Assembly (NCBI RefSeq): GCF_036127095.1
Contig: NZ_CP108006.1
Span: forward strand, 806,001 to 870,000
DNA length: 64,000 nucleotides
From: Streptomyces sp. NBC_00335
Lineage (GTDB): Bacteria > Actinomycetota > Actinomycetes > Streptomycetales > Streptomycetaceae
Direction of reading: 5' to 3'
In this document: piece by piece, positions 44,687 to 53,697 of the stretch
Layout of the letters: each line of letters opens with the position of its first letter
Position numbering within the stretch: the stretch's first letter is position 1
The notes under the pieces: model-generated
Database searches by the model: none
Told to the model about the DNA's origin: nothing
The model's input: the letters and a program-made list of their open reading frames with translations, nothing else
Made by a program: the position numbers and the translations under genes

Positions 44687-44754
44687 GGGAGTTCCTTTCG
44701 ATGGCAAGGGCCTTGGTGTGCAAGGCCCTTGAGGCTGTGCCGCTCGGACTTCCG

Positions 44755-46332
44755 TTACGGGTGCGGGCGCGCGGTGGGACCGGGTGCGTGGGCGTCGCGC
44801 ACCGCGGGCTTGATGATCTTTCCGGAGGCCGTACGGGGCAGTGCGCCGGTCACGACGAGGGACCTGGGGATCTTGTACTTGGCCAGCCGGCCCCGGAGAT
44901 GGCCGAGGATCGCGTCCTCATCGGTGCGGGCGAACGGCCTGAGGACGACCACGGCGCGGCCGACCTCGCCCCAGACCGGGTCGGGCACGCCGATGACCGC
45001 GCACTCGGCGACGGCGGGGTGGGTGAGGAGGACCTCCTCCACCTCGGCCGGGTAGACGTTCTCCCCTCCCGAGACGAACATGTCCTTCACCCGGTCGACG
45101 ATGTAGGTGTAGCCGTCGTCGTCCGTGCGTGCGACGTCGCCCGTGCGCAGCCAGCGGCCGTCGGCGAAGGCGGCCTCGGTGTGCCCGGGCAGGCCCCAGT
45201 AGCCGGTCATGACGTGGGGCCCCTCGACCAGGATCTCGCCGCGCTGTCCCGGCCCGGCCGCACTGCCGTCCGGCAGCACGAGGCGGGTGTCGGTGAAGAA
45301 GTGCGGCACCCCGGCGGAGCCCGCCTTGGCCGAGGTCTGCTCGCGGTCCAGGAAGAGGACCCCGGGGGACGCCTCGGTCATGCCGTAGCCCTGGCTGAAG
45401 GCCAGACCGCGGGCGAGGTAGGCGGCGATGGTGTGGGCGGGCACGGGGGCGCCGCCGCAGTTGACGGTGCGCAGGCTGGAGAGGTCCGCGCTGTGCCAGC
45501 GGGGCCGGGCCGCCATGGCGTCGTACATCGTGGGGACGCCGAACATGTACGTCACCCGCAGCTCCTCGACGAGTTCCAGGACGCGGTCGGCGTCGAAGGC
45601 GCCGAGGAGGACCACGCGGCCGCCCTTGAGCAGGGTGGGCAGGCAGGTCATGTTGAGGCCCGCGGTGTGGAACAGCGGGGCCACCACGAGGGTCACCTCG
45701 TCGCCGGCCAGGTCGGTGTCGACGAGGACGTTGACGCTGTTCCAGGTGATGTTGGCGTGGGAGAGGACGGCGCCCTTGGGCCGGCCCGTGGTCCCGGAGG
45801 TGTACATGATCATGCACGGGTCCTCGGGCGCCACGACCTCGTCCAGCGGGCCGCTCCCGGCGCCCGCGAGCAGCGCCTCGTAGTCGAGGGCGCCCTCCTC
45901 GCCGGAGCCTGAGCCGGAACCGGAGCCGGAACCGGACCCGCCGACCGCGATCCGGTGCCGTACGCCCGACTCGGCCGCGGCGGCACGGGCCACCTCGGCC
46001 TGTTCGGGCGCGTGGATGAGGAGGGTGCTGCCCGAGTCGGCCAGGTTGTACGCCAACTCCGGCGCGGCCAGGCGGGTGTTGAGCGGGACGAAGACCGCAC
46101 CCACCGTCCCGGCGGCGAACAGGGCCTCCAGGAAGGCCGGATGGTTGGGCCCCAGGTAGGCGATCCGGTCCCCCGGCGCCACTCCCAGCGCGCGCAGGGC
46201 GTGGGCGAGGCGCAGGACCCGCCCGTGCAGCTCCCGGTAGGTCCAGGTGCGGCCTTCGTGGACGACGGCGATCCGGTCGGGGGTCTTGCGGGCCCTGCGG
46301 GCCGGCCAGGAGCCGATGCCTTGGTTCAACAC
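44755..46332 (-). CDS. AMP-forming acyl-CoA ligase (CouL-like, p-hydroxycinnamate-CoA ligase candidate)
   Basis: This 525-residue ANL enzyme has the P-loop MYTSGTTGRPKGA, the acyl-binding GYGMTEASPG, the hinge VKDMFVSGGENVYPAEVEE and the catalytic lysine in RTASGKIIKP. The GTG start at 46332 follows GAAGGAA. A (Gly-Ser)7-like insert lies near residue 140, in a surface loop. Context with MaoC, SDR and amidohydrolase genes points to a phenylpropenoic acid such as p-coumarate or ferulate; the sequence alone would also allow a fatty acid. Confidence 0.87.
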   Translation of the reverse strand: MLNQGIGSWPARRARKTPDRIAVVHEGRTWTYRELHGRVLRLAHALRALGVAPGDRIAYLGPNHPAFLEALFAAGTVGAVFVPLNTRLAAPELAYNLADSGSTLLIHAPEQAEVARAAAAESGVRHRIAVGGSGSGSGSGSGSGEEGALDYEALLAGAGSGPLDEVVAPEDPCMIMYTSGTTGRPKGAVLSHANITWNSVNVLVDTDLAGDEVTLVVAPLFHTAGLNMTCLPTLLKGGRVVLLGAFDADRVLELVEELRVTYMFGVPTMYDAMAARPRWHSADLSSLRTVNCGGAPVPAHTIAAYLARGLAFSQGYGMTEASPGVLFLDREQTSAKAGSAGVPHFFTDTRLVLPDGSAAGPGQRGEILVEGPHVMTGYWGLPGHTEAAFADGRWLRTGDVARTDDDGYTYIVDRVKDMFVSGGENVYPAEVEEVLLTHPAVAECAVIGVPDPVWGEVGRAVVVLRPFARTDEDAILGHLRGRLAKYKIPRSLVVTGALPRTASGKIIKPAVRDAHAPGPTARPHP

Positions 46333-46343
46333 GAGCTGTTCCT

Positions 46344-47231
46344 TCAGTCGGTGAGCAGGCCGAGCAGGCGGGCGGCGTTCTCCTTGAGGATCTTCGGCCG
46401 GACCTCGGGCTTGATGTCGAGGTTCTCGAAGTCGGCGAGCCAGCGGTCGGGGGTGATGACGGGGTAGTCGGAGCCGAAGAGCACCTTGTCCTTGAGCAGG
46501 GTGTTGGCGTAGCGCACGAGTTGCGGCGGGAAGTACTTCGGGGACCAGCCGGACAGGTCGATGTACACGTGCGGCTTGTGGGTGGCCACCGCCAGGGCCT
46601 CGTCCTGCCACGGGAAGGAGGGGTGGGCGAGGATGATCCGCAGTTCGGGGAAGTCCACGGCCACGTCGTCGATCAGCATCGGGTTCGAGTACTTGAGCCG
46701 GATGCCTCCGCCGCCCGGTACGCCGGCGCCGATGCCGGTCTGACCGGTGTGGAAGAGGGCGGGCACGCCGAGTTCCTCGATGGCCTCGTACAGGGGGTAG
46801 GCGAGCGGGTCGTTCGGGGAGAACGCCTGGATGCTGGGGTGGAACTTGAAGCCGCGAACGCCGTGTTCCTCGACCAGCCGACGGGCCTCGCGCACGCCCG
46901 CGCGGCCCTTGTGGGGGTCGATGCTGGCGAAGGGGATCAGCACGTCGGCGTGAGCGGCGCAACTTTCGGCGATCTCCTCGTTGGAGATCCGCGGATGGCC
47001 GGTGGCGTGCTCGGCGTCGACGGTGAACACCACGGCCGCCATGCGGCGTTCGCGGTAGTGGCCGGCCATCTCCTCGATGGTCGGCTGCCGGTGTCCGTGC
47101 GCCTTGAAGTAGGTCTCGGAGGCACCGAACAGCTCGGGGCTGAGCGCCCCGTGGCCGTCCTTGGAGACCTCCGCGTGCGTGTGCATGTCGATGGCGGTCA
47201 GCCGCTCGACGTCCAGCGCGAGGGCGCCCAT
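46344..47231 (-). CDS. Amidohydrolase-family beta-ketoacyl-CoA hydrolase candidate (CouO-like)
   Basis: This 295-residue TIM-barrel protein has metal ligands in DMHTHAE, a lysine/histidine pair in GFKFHPS, PALFHTG, ILAHPSFPW and the aspartate in FGSDYP. It belongs to the amidohydrolase-2 group. In the actinobacterial Cou pathway a protein of this kind (CouO) cleaves the 4-hydroxyphenyl-beta-ketoacyl-CoA to 4-hydroxybenzoate and acetyl-CoA. The start is 1 nt beyond the SDR stop and the stop is 11 nt before the ligase start. Confidence 0.8.
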   Translation of the reverse strand: MGALALDVERLTAIDMHTHAEVSKDGHGALSPELFGASETYFKAHGHRQPTIEEMAGHYRERRMAAVVFTVDAEHATGHPRISNEEIAESCAAHADVLIPFASIDPHKGRAGVREARRLVEEHGVRGFKFHPSIQAFSPNDPLAYPLYEAIEELGVPALFHTGQTGIGAGVPGGGGIRLKYSNPMLIDDVAVDFPELRIILAHPSFPWQDEALAVATHKPHVYIDLSGWSPKYFPPQLVRYANTLLKDKVLFGSDYPVITPDRWLADFENLDIKPEVRPKILKENAARLLGLLTD

Positions 47232-47232
47232 C

Positions 47233-48144
47233 TCACGCCCCCGGGATCTGGGGCGCGGGAATGCCGTAGGTCTCGGGCTCGGCTCCGACGCCGCCCGGCC
47301 ATTCGGCGGCGATGGCGTCGGCGCTCCAGCCGCCGCCGGCGAAGGCGACCGCCTTCTCCTGCGGGTGCGTCCAGAGGGCGAGCCGGTCGCCGCCGATGCC
47401 GATGGCCTGTCCGGTGACTCCGTCGGAGGCGTCCGAGGCGAGGAAGGCGATGAGCGCGGCGACGTCCTCTACGGTGCCGAGACCCTCGTCCTTGCGCAGC
47501 CAGTCGGGCAGCGGCTCGCCGGTGCGCTCGGACTCCTCGATCAGCGGGGCGAAGGCCGGTATGGACTTGGTCATCTCGGTGGCCGCGACGGGCACGACGG
47601 CGTTGACGGTGATGCCGGCGCGGCCCAGCTCCATGGCCCAGGTGCGGGCCATGGCGACGATGCCCGCCTTGGCGGCGGCGTAGTTGGTCTGCCCGAAGTT
47701 GCCGCGCTGTCCGGCGGGCGAGGAGATGAGGACGAGCCGGCCGCCGGTCCCCTGTTCGCGCATGCGGACGGCTGCCGCACGGGCGCAGGTGAAGGTGCCG
47801 CGCAGGTGGACGCGGACGACGTCGTCGAAATCTTCGTCGGTCATCTTCCACAGCACCCGGTCGCGCAGGATGCCGGCGTTGGTGACGAGCACGTCCAGCC
47901 GGCCGAACTCCTCGACCGCCGTGTCCACCAGCTGCTGCGCCGATCGGCTGTCGCCGACCGCCGCGACGACGCCGGTCGCCGTACCGCCCTCGGAGGTGAT
48001 CGAGGCGACGGCGGCGTCGACGACCGCCCGGTCGACGTCGTTGACGACGACGGCGGCGCCTGCCGCGGCGAGGGCCCGGGCGTATGCCAGACCGAGACCT
48101 CGTCCGCTGCCGGTGACGACGGCGACCTTGCCGTGGAGATTCAT
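47233..48144 (-). CDS. SDR-family 3-hydroxyacyl-CoA dehydrogenase (CouN-like)
   Basis: This 303-residue short-chain dehydrogenase has GSGRGLGLAYA (residues 12-22), the NAGI motif, catalytic serine in ISSPAG and YAAAK, as in the multifunctional-enzyme-2-type hydroxyacyl-CoA dehydrogenases. It would oxidise the 3-hydroxy intermediate made by the MaoC enzyme. ATG 48144 follows GAGAGG; the longer start at 48189 lacks a ribosome site. It is first in its operon and divergent from the MarR gene. Confidence 0.88.
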   Translation of the reverse strand: MNLHGKVAVVTGSGRGLGLAYARALAAAGAAVVVNDVDRAVVDAAVASITSEGGTATGVVAAVGDSRSAQQLVDTAVEEFGRLDVLVTNAGILRDRVLWKMTDEDFDDVVRVHLRGTFTCARAAAVRMREQGTGGRLVLISSPAGQRGNFGQTNYAAAKAGIVAMARTWAMELGRAGITVNAVVPVAATEMTKSIPAFAPLIEESERTGEPLPDWLRKDEGLGTVEDVAALIAFLASDASDGVTGQAIGIGGDRLALWTHPQEKAVAFAGGGWSADAIAAEWPGGVGAEPETYGIPAPQIPGA

Positions 48145-48216
48145 GAGAGGGGCCTCTCGTAGGTACGGGAAGGGGGGAAGGGGATACACCGAGGTGCCGG
48201 CCCGAGCCGGGATCGA

Positions 48217-48227
48217 CAGGAATCCTG
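48217..48227. promoter_or_regulatory. MarR-type operator site 1 (CAGGAATCCTG)
   Basis: An 11-bp palindrome of 5-bp arms overlaps a CAGGAT -10-like box on the minus strand (TTGATT at 48251-48246, 18-nt spacer). The longer 13-bp arms at 48215-48227 and 48252-48264 are inverse copies of each other. Confidence 0.65.
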
Positions 48228-48251
48228 ATGAACGTCAGTCTGTGCAATCAA

Positions 48252-48262
48252 CAGGATTCCTG
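48252..48262. promoter_or_regulatory. MarR-type operator site 2 (CAGGATTCCTG)
   Basis: This second palindrome lies 35 bp from site 1 and upstream of a TAGTCT -10-like box (48272-48277) for the MarR gene. One regulator bound to both sites would control both directions. Confidence 0.65.
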
Positions 48263-48309
48263 TCAATGCCCTAGTCTGGGCGTCCTGTCACCACCACGGG
48301 AGGACGAAC

Positions 48310-48723
48310 GTGAGCACCTCATTGCTCTACCTGCTCAAGAGGACGGAGCTGGCGGTCCGCGCCCGCCTGGAGGAGCTGGTCAGGCCCGCCGGGATCACGG
48401 CGTTGCAGTACACCGCCCTGACGGTGCTGGAGCGGCACGACGGCATCTCCGCCGCACAGCTCGCCCGCGACTCGTTCGTCACCGCACAGTCGATGGCCGA
48501 CATGGTCCGGGCACTGGAGAGCCGCGAACTGATCCGGCGCGAGCCCAATCCCGCCAACCGCCGCGAACGCCTCATCCTGCTCGCCGACCCCGGGCGGCGA
48601 CTGCTCGCCGAGTACGCCGAGCCGGCCCGCCTCCTGGAGGAGCGCATGGTGGCCGACCTGAGCGCCGAGGAGATCGGCGTGCTCCGCCAGGCCCTGGTCG
48701 GGGCCTGGCGGTCCCTGTCCTAG
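48310..48723 (+). CDS. MarR-family regulator (CouR-like)
   Basis: This 137-residue regulator has the winged-helix core ISAAQLARDSFVTAQSMADMVRALE and wing PANRRERLI. GTG 48310 follows GGGAGGAC. It is divergent from the CouNOLM-like operon with two palindromes between. In the known Cou and Phd systems a MarR protein releases DNA when it binds p-coumaroyl-CoA; the same is expected here by analogy. Confidence 0.88.
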   Translation: MSTSLLYLLKRTELAVRARLEELVRPAGITALQYTALTVLERHDGISAAQLARDSFVTAQSMADMVRALESRELIRREPNPANRRERLILLADPGRRLLAEYAEPARLLEERMVADLSAEEIGVLRQALVGAWRSLS

Positions 48724-48751
48724 GGGGTCCCCGCCGATCGGGCCGGGCCCG

Positions 48752-49213
48752 CTACTTGAGCGCGTACATGCGAATGACCACGGCATTGTCGCCGTCCGGG
48801 CGGGCGAGCCCGACGAAGACCGTCTCCGCGAGCCAGCGGTGGGCGGGGGCATCCGTACGGAAGACCGGCGAGGTGCGGTAGTAGTGCCCGGCCTCGGAGA
48901 CCTGGAGCTCCCCGTCGAACTGGTCCGGGGTGTCGGCCTTGGGGCTGTAGTAGCCGCGGTTGACGATGTCGATCACGGCGCCGTCCTCGGCCTGGAGCAG
49001 GTAGCGGGCCTCCAGCTCGCACACCGCCCCGCGCGTACTGCTCCAGTCGCCTCCCCCGGGAAGGACCTTGCCCCGCAGGCGGGGCCCGTCCACGCTGCCC
49101 CCGGTGATGGGGGTGAACTCGGCGACCTCCCCGTCGCCGTGGCCGATGTGCAGCGTGTCGGCCACCTCGGCCCGGATCTCGAACGCGAAGTCGAGGGCGG
49201 GAGTGAAGGACAT
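48752..49213 (-). CDS. DUF3237-family protein
   Basis: This 153-residue beta-barrel-type protein matches DUF3237, for example in GGSVDGPRLRGKVLPGGGDW and VNRGYYSPKAD near the middle, and RTSPVFRTDAPAHRWL near the end. ATG 49213 follows GGAGAA. Members are often found with aromatic or ester catabolic genes and have no proven reaction. It converges on the MarR gene with 28 nt between stops. Confidence 0.82.
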   Translation of the reverse strand: MSFTPALDFAFEIRAEVADTLHIGHGDGEVAEFTPITGGSVDGPRLRGKVLPGGGDWSSTRGAVCELEARYLLQAEDGAVIDIVNRGYYSPKADTPDQFDGELQVSEAGHYYRTSPVFRTDAPAHRWLAETVFVGLARPDGDNAVVIRMYALK

Positions 49214-49404
49214 GGCGGTTCTCCGATTCTGTGAGGGAGCACGACGGGCCCGCACGGTCGACGACCGAGGGTGCGGGGCCGCGCGACATCGCCGCCGGTC
49301 AGGCCGATCGCGGCGCCGGGCCGGGCCAGACGGGGCGAATGCCCGATCCGGGAGAGAGTCGCGCCTTGCTCTTGACGCCCTAGCTCACCAGATGCAAGCG
49401 TGAC

Positions 49405-49427
49405 ATGCAACAACGTTATATGACGTT
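49405..49427 (+). promoter_or_regulatory. Shared 23-bp site upstream of the dpp-type SBP
   Basis: ATGCAAC, 3 nt, GTTATAT, 1 nt, ACGTT: the same pattern with the same spacing occurs on the minus strand at 58259-58281. Nineteen fixed bases are identical between the two copies. The AT-rich core stands out from the surrounding GC-rich DNA. It probably binds the TetR protein encoded next to the other copy. Confidence 0.7.
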
Positions 49428-49517
49428 CGTTTATGACGGCTCGCGGGCGGCCTCCCCCACACCCCCCGTGTCGAGCGTCCCCCTCCTTCTCACTCCCCTC
49501 GGCAAGGAGCATCAGCC

Positions 49518-51170
49518 ATGGCTGCGAAAAGATCGGTGCTGATCGTGCTGACGAGCGCAGGACTGCTGGCTGCCACAGCATGTAGCGGCTCGACGACCGG
49601 AAACGGCGCAACCCCCACGGCCTCGGCCGCACGTCTCACCACCACCACGGCGCCCGGCAGCTCCGAGGTGGACCGGATCGCCTGGGCCCTGCCCTACGGC
49701 GAACCGACGACCCTCGACCCGGCCAAGATCGGCGACTACTCGCCCCAGACGGTCGAAGCCAACCTCTGCGACACCCTGACCCGGATGAACGCGGACTTCT
49801 CCCTGAGCCCCGGCCTCGCCCAGAAGGTCGCCTGGACCGACGACCACAACCTGGTCCTCGACCTTCGCCCGGACGTCACCTTCTGGGACGGCTCGCCCAT
49901 GACCCCCGTGGACGTGATCCACAGCCTGGAGCGACAGCGGGACCCGAGGACACAGGCCCTCTACGGCAACTACCTGGCCGCCGTGACCTCGATCGAGGCC
50001 ACCGGCCCCCACCAGGTGACACTGCGGACCGAGAAGTACGACCAGACCCTCCCCAAGGCCCTGTCCACGTCGTTCGGCGCGGTCGGCCAGAAGGCGTACA
50101 CCGAGAAGGCCGGCGCCGCCTACGGCAGCCCCAAAGGCGGCCTGATGTGTACGGGGCCCTTCAAGCTGGGGTCCTGGAAGTCCGGCACCGGCATCACCCT
50201 GGAACGCAACGACGCGTACTGGGACACCGGGCTCAAGCCGAAGGTGAAGCAGATCGAGTTCCGGTTCATCACCAACAACAACACGCTGACCAGCGCCCTG
50301 CTGTCCGGCGAGATCGACGGCACGTACGAACTTCCGCCCAGCAGCGCCACCGCGCTCGCCAGGGCGGACAACGGCGAGGTGCACCTGGGCCCGTCGACCC
50401 AGAACGTCCTGCTGATCCCCGGCAACGCCGAGTCGCCCGCGGCCGACCGGAAGCTCCTGGACGCCCTGTCCCTGGTCATCGACCGCGACGCGCTGATCAG
50501 ACACGTCTTCGGGGGCGACGCCACCACCCTGAAGTCCCTCGTCCCGCCCCTGACCTGGAGCGGTGACAAGGCCGCCGCCCAGTTCGACGCGGCCTACGCG
50601 GCGCTGCCCGAGGTCCCCCGGCCGGACGTGGAGAAGGCGAAGGCACTGGTCGCACGGGCCCGCCCGGCCGGGCGTCCGCTGGTGGCCGCCATTCCCGCCG
50701 GGGACCAGCGCTCGCTGCAGGCCCTGACCTTCATCCAGGCCGCGGCGAAGAAGATCGACGTGGACATCGAGATCAAGCAGCTCCAGCCCACCGAGATGTC
50801 CTCGCTCTTCTACGACCCCTCGGTCCGCAAGGGCCTCGACCTCATCCTCACCTTCGGCTACGTCACGATGCCCGACCCGGCGTCCTACGTGGCCGAGAGC
50901 GTCACCCCCCGCGGCATCTTCAACTGGACCGGCTACGACAACCCCGACGTGAACCGGCTGCTCGACCAGGCCCGCACCTCCTCCGACCCCGCTGCCTCGG
51001 CCGCGGCGTACGCGCAGGCCCAGGCCCTCTTCACCCCCACCACCCCGGCCGTGTTCCTGGCGACCACGCACGAGCGGATGTTCATGAACGAGCGCATCAG
51101 CGGTGCGCCGACCTCCTTCGCGTACATGGGCATGCCGTGGGCCGCCCACCTCGGCGGGACCGCCAAGTGA
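49518..51170 (+). CDS. Peptide-type (family 5) ABC substrate-binding lipoprotein
   Basis: This 550-residue binding protein has a lipobox (LLAATAC, Cys22) and the SBP-5 pattern: TLDPAKIGDYSPQTVEANLCDTLTR, the LDLRPDVTFWDGSPMTPVDV block and GTGPFKLGSW-like CTGPFKLGSWKSG. ATG 49518 follows AAGGAG. The permeases and ATPases are encoded leftward at 52.9-56.5 kb, with the amidase between, so the importer is split over two convergent units. The ligand could be a peptide, an amide or another amphiphile. Confidence 0.9.
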   Translation: MAAKRSVLIVLTSAGLLAATACSGSTTGNGATPTASAARLTTTTAPGSSEVDRIAWALPYGEPTTLDPAKIGDYSPQTVEANLCDTLTRMNADFSLSPGLAQKVAWTDDHNLVLDLRPDVTFWDGSPMTPVDVIHSLERQRDPRTQALYGNYLAAVTSIEATGPHQVTLRTEKYDQTLPKALSTSFGAVGQKAYTEKAGAAYGSPKGGLMCTGPFKLGSWKSGTGITLERNDAYWDTGLKPKVKQIEFRFITNNNTLTSALLSGEIDGTYELPPSSATALARADNGEVHLGPSTQNVLLIPGNAESPAADRKLLDALSLVIDRDALIRHVFGGDATTLKSLVPPLTWSGDKAAAQFDAAYAALPEVPRPDVEKAKALVARARPAGRPLVAAIPAGDQRSLQALTFIQAAAKKIDVDIEIKQLQPTEMSSLFYDPSVRKGLDLILTFGYVTMPDPASYVAESVTPRGIFNWTGYDNPDVNRLLDQARTSSDPAASAAAYAQAQALFTPTTPAVFLATTHERMFMNERISGAPTSFAYMGMPWAAHLGGTAK

Positions 51171-51199
51171 CCGCCACCCCTTCGAATCAGGAGACGACG

Positions 51200-52648
51200 A
51201 TGACCGACACCACCGGTGGCACCCCCCTGTGGGACCACTCGGCCGCCGAACTGGCCGCCGGCATCCGCGCGAAGACCTTCTCGGCGACCGAGGTCGCGCA
51301 GGCCTTCCTCGCACGCATCGAGGAGACCAACCCCGCGCTGAACGCCCTCGTGGACATCCGGCCCGAGGAAGCCCTCGCCCAGGCGGCGGCCGCCGACGCC
51401 GCGGTGGCCGCGGGCGGAGAACTGCCCCCGCTGCTCGGCGTCCCGGTGTCCACCAAGATCAACACCTCGCAGCGCGGGTACGCCAGCTCGCACGGGGTCG
51501 CCGCCTGGGCCGGCGCCGTCGCCCAGGACGACGCCGTCTGTATCGCCGGCCTGCGCGACGCGGGGGCGACCCTGCTGGGCCGCAGCAACAGCCCGGCCTT
51601 CGCCGTGCGCTGGTTCACCGGAAACGAACTGCACGGCACGACCCTCAACCCCTGGGACCCCACCCGCACGCCGGGCGGCTCCTCGGGAGGCGCCGCCGCG
51701 TCGGTCGCCGCCGGCATGACCCCCATCGCGCAGGGCAACGACATCGGCGGCTCCGTCCGCTTCCCCGCGTACTGCTGCGGCGCCGTCGGCCTGCGCCCCA
51801 CCATGGGACTCGTCTCCGGTGTGGAGCCGCGCGGCGCGGAGGAGTTCGACAGCCCGCTGTCCTTCCAGACCATGGCCGTCCACGGGGCGCTCGGCTGGAC
51901 CGTCGACGACGTCCGGCTCGGCCTGCACGCCATGGTGAGCCCGGATCTGAACGACCCCGTGGGCCTCCCGGTGCGGCCGCCGCTGGGCACCCCCGGCCGG
52001 GTCAAGGTCGCGGTCGTCCGTTCCGTCGGAGGCACCAAGCCGCACCCCTCCGTCGACGCGGCCATCGACGACGCGGCCCGGTGGCTGAGCGAGGCCGGCC
52101 ACGAGGTGGAGGAGATCGAGCTTCCTCTTCTCGGCGAGGCCGCCCGGCTGTGGTCGCTCCTGATCTACCAGGAGCTGAAGACGATGATGTCCGAGATCGA
52201 GATGTTCGGCGACGAAGCCGTACGCGTCTCCCTCGCGTCCTGCTTCGCCGCGGCCGCGGAGATGTGGGGCGCGCAGCCCACCCTCGCCGAGTACATCCGC
52301 GGGTACGCCCGCCGCGGCACCCTCATCAGCCGCTTCCAGCAGTTCCTGGGCCAGGACCGGGTCGTGCTGACGCCGGTCTGCGCCGAGCCGCCCTTCGAGC
52401 AGGACGCCGACCTCGCCGGCGACGCCCGGGTGGGCGAACTGCTGGCCTCACAGTGGCCGATGCAGGCCGTACCCGTCCTCGGGTTCCCCGCCATCTCCGT
52501 GCCCACCGGCCTGCGCGACGGGCTGCCGTCGGGCGTACAGCTGATCGGCGGCCGCTTCCAGGAGGACCTGCTGCTGCACGTCGCCACGGCGATCGAGACC
52601 CGGGCCACCCGTACCCGGCCGACCCTCTCCTGGGCAACGACCGGCTGA
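51200..52648 (+). CDS. Amidase signature enzyme
   Basis: This 482-residue cytosolic amidase has the Ser-cisSer-Lys machinery: lysine in GVPVSTKINTSQRG, TPGGSSGGAAASVAAGM and the nucleophile in GNDIGGSVRFPAYCCG. It hydrolyses an amide to acid and ammonia or amine. It starts 29 nt after the binding-protein gene and shares its promoter site, so its substrate is probably what the importer brings in or a product of it. A strong hairpin follows. Confidence 0.9.
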   Translation: MTDTTGGTPLWDHSAAELAAGIRAKTFSATEVAQAFLARIEETNPALNALVDIRPEEALAQAAAADAAVAAGGELPPLLGVPVSTKINTSQRGYASSHGVAAWAGAVAQDDAVCIAGLRDAGATLLGRSNSPAFAVRWFTGNELHGTTLNPWDPTRTPGGSSGGAAASVAAGMTPIAQGNDIGGSVRFPAYCCGAVGLRPTMGLVSGVEPRGAEEFDSPLSFQTMAVHGALGWTVDDVRLGLHAMVSPDLNDPVGLPVRPPLGTPGRVKVAVVRSVGGTKPHPSVDAAIDDAARWLSEAGHEVEEIELPLLGEAARLWSLLIYQELKTMMSEIEMFGDEAVRVSLASCFAAAAEMWGAQPTLAEYIRGYARRGTLISRFQQFLGQDRVVLTPVCAEPPFEQDADLAGDARVGELLASQWPMQAVPVLGFPAISVPTGLRDGLPSGVQLIGGRFQEDLLLHVATAIETRATRTRPTLSWATTG

Positions 52649-52671
52649 CCGACCCGTGTCCCCGGCACACC

Positions 52672-52717
52672 AACGGCGTGCCCCGGCGGTCTTCCCAGAC
52701 CGCCGGGGCACGCCGTT
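52672..52717. terminator. 21-bp perfect hairpin after the amidase
   Basis: Arms 52672-52692 and 52697-52717 pair perfectly around TCCC. It lies 24 nt after the amidase stop. Confidence 0.9.
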
Positions 52718-52829
52718 TCCCGCTTCCTCCAGCGCGCCGCACGGCTCGCCGGGGGCCTGGAACCTCGCCGGGGAAGGCCTCACCGATACCGGGACCCGGG
52801 CGCACGAACCCGAGCGCACGAACCCGGGT

Positions 52830-52885
52830 GCACAACGACGAAGACGCCCGCCCCCTCACCGGGGCGGGCGTCTTCGTCGTTGTGC
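52830..52885. terminator. 25-bp perfect hairpin between convergent units
   Basis: Arms 52830-52854 and 52861-52885 are perfectly complementary around CTCACC. It lies 20 nt past the stop of the leftward OppF-like gene and is likely that operon's terminator. A 14-bp direct repeat (GCGCACGAACCCG plus one base) lies just left of it. Confidence 0.9.
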
Positions 52886-52905
52886 GCCGCGTGGCACGCG
52901 GGACG

Positions 52906-53697
52906 TCAGGGGGCGGCAGCCCTGTCCGCCATCCTCCGCGGCTTCCAGCCCGGCTTCGGGATGGAGTCGATGAGGCGCCGGGTGTACGGGGCCTGCGGAG
53001 CGCCGAGGACCCTCGCGACCGGGCCTTGTTCGACGACCCTTCCCGCCTGCATCACCAGGACGTCGTCGCTGATGTGCCGGACGGCGCCGAGGTCGTGCGT
53101 GATGAACAGCAGGGCGGTGCCGGTGTCCGCACGGATACGGGCGAGCAGGGCCAGTACCTGCGCCTGGATGGACACGTCCAGGGCGGCGATGGCCTCGTCG
53201 AGGATCAGTACCCGTGGTTCGGCGGCCAGGGAGCGGGCGATGGCGACGCGCTGGCGCTGTCCGCCGGAGAGGGCCTTCGGCAGCGAGCGTGCCTGCCGCT
53301 CGTCCAGGCCCACCATGTCGAGCAGTTCGGTCACCCGGGCGCGCAGCCGGTCGGCGGGCAGCTGCCGGTGCAGCGCGACCGCCTCGGCGACGGCGTCCCC
53401 GACCCGCTGACGCCGGTCCAGGGAGGAGTAGGGGTCCTGGAACACCATCTGGATCTGCCGGCCACGGACGTGGCGCTCGCGAGAACGCGCCCGCCCGGCC
53501 CGGCGCTCGTCCCCGTCGACGACGACGTGTCCGCCGCTCGGCGCTTCGAGCCCGGCGATCATGCGGGCGGTGGTCGTCTTGCCCGATCCCGACTCGCCGA
53601 CGATCGCCAGGGAACCGTGCTCCGGGAGCGAGAACGTCACGTCGTCCACGGCGACGAAGTCACCGAACTCCTTGCGGAGGTTGCGTACCTCAAGCAC
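52906..53697 (-). CDS. Peptide-type ABC transporter ATP-binding protein (OppF/DppF-like)
   Basis: This 263-residue ATPase has GESGSGKTTTAR (Walker A), ALSGGQRQRVAIARSL, VLILDEAIAALD (Walker B, with Ile-Ala in place of the common Pro-Thr) and the C-terminal PYTRRLIDSIPKP segment of the family. It is the last gene of the leftward operon and overlaps the OppD-like gene by 8 nt. Confidence 0.9.
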   Translation of the reverse strand: MLEVRNLRKEFGDFVAVDDVTFSLPEHGSLAIVGESGSGKTTTARMIAGLEAPSGGHVVVDGDERRAGRARSRERHVRGRQIQMVFQDPYSSLDRRQRVGDAVAEAVALHRQLPADRLRARVTELLDMVGLDERQARSLPKALSGGQRQRVAIARSLAAEPRVLILDEAIAALDVSIQAQVLALLARIRADTGTALLFITHDLGAVRHISDDVLVMQAGRVVEQGPVARVLGAPQAPYTRRLIDSIPKPGWKPRRMADRAAAP

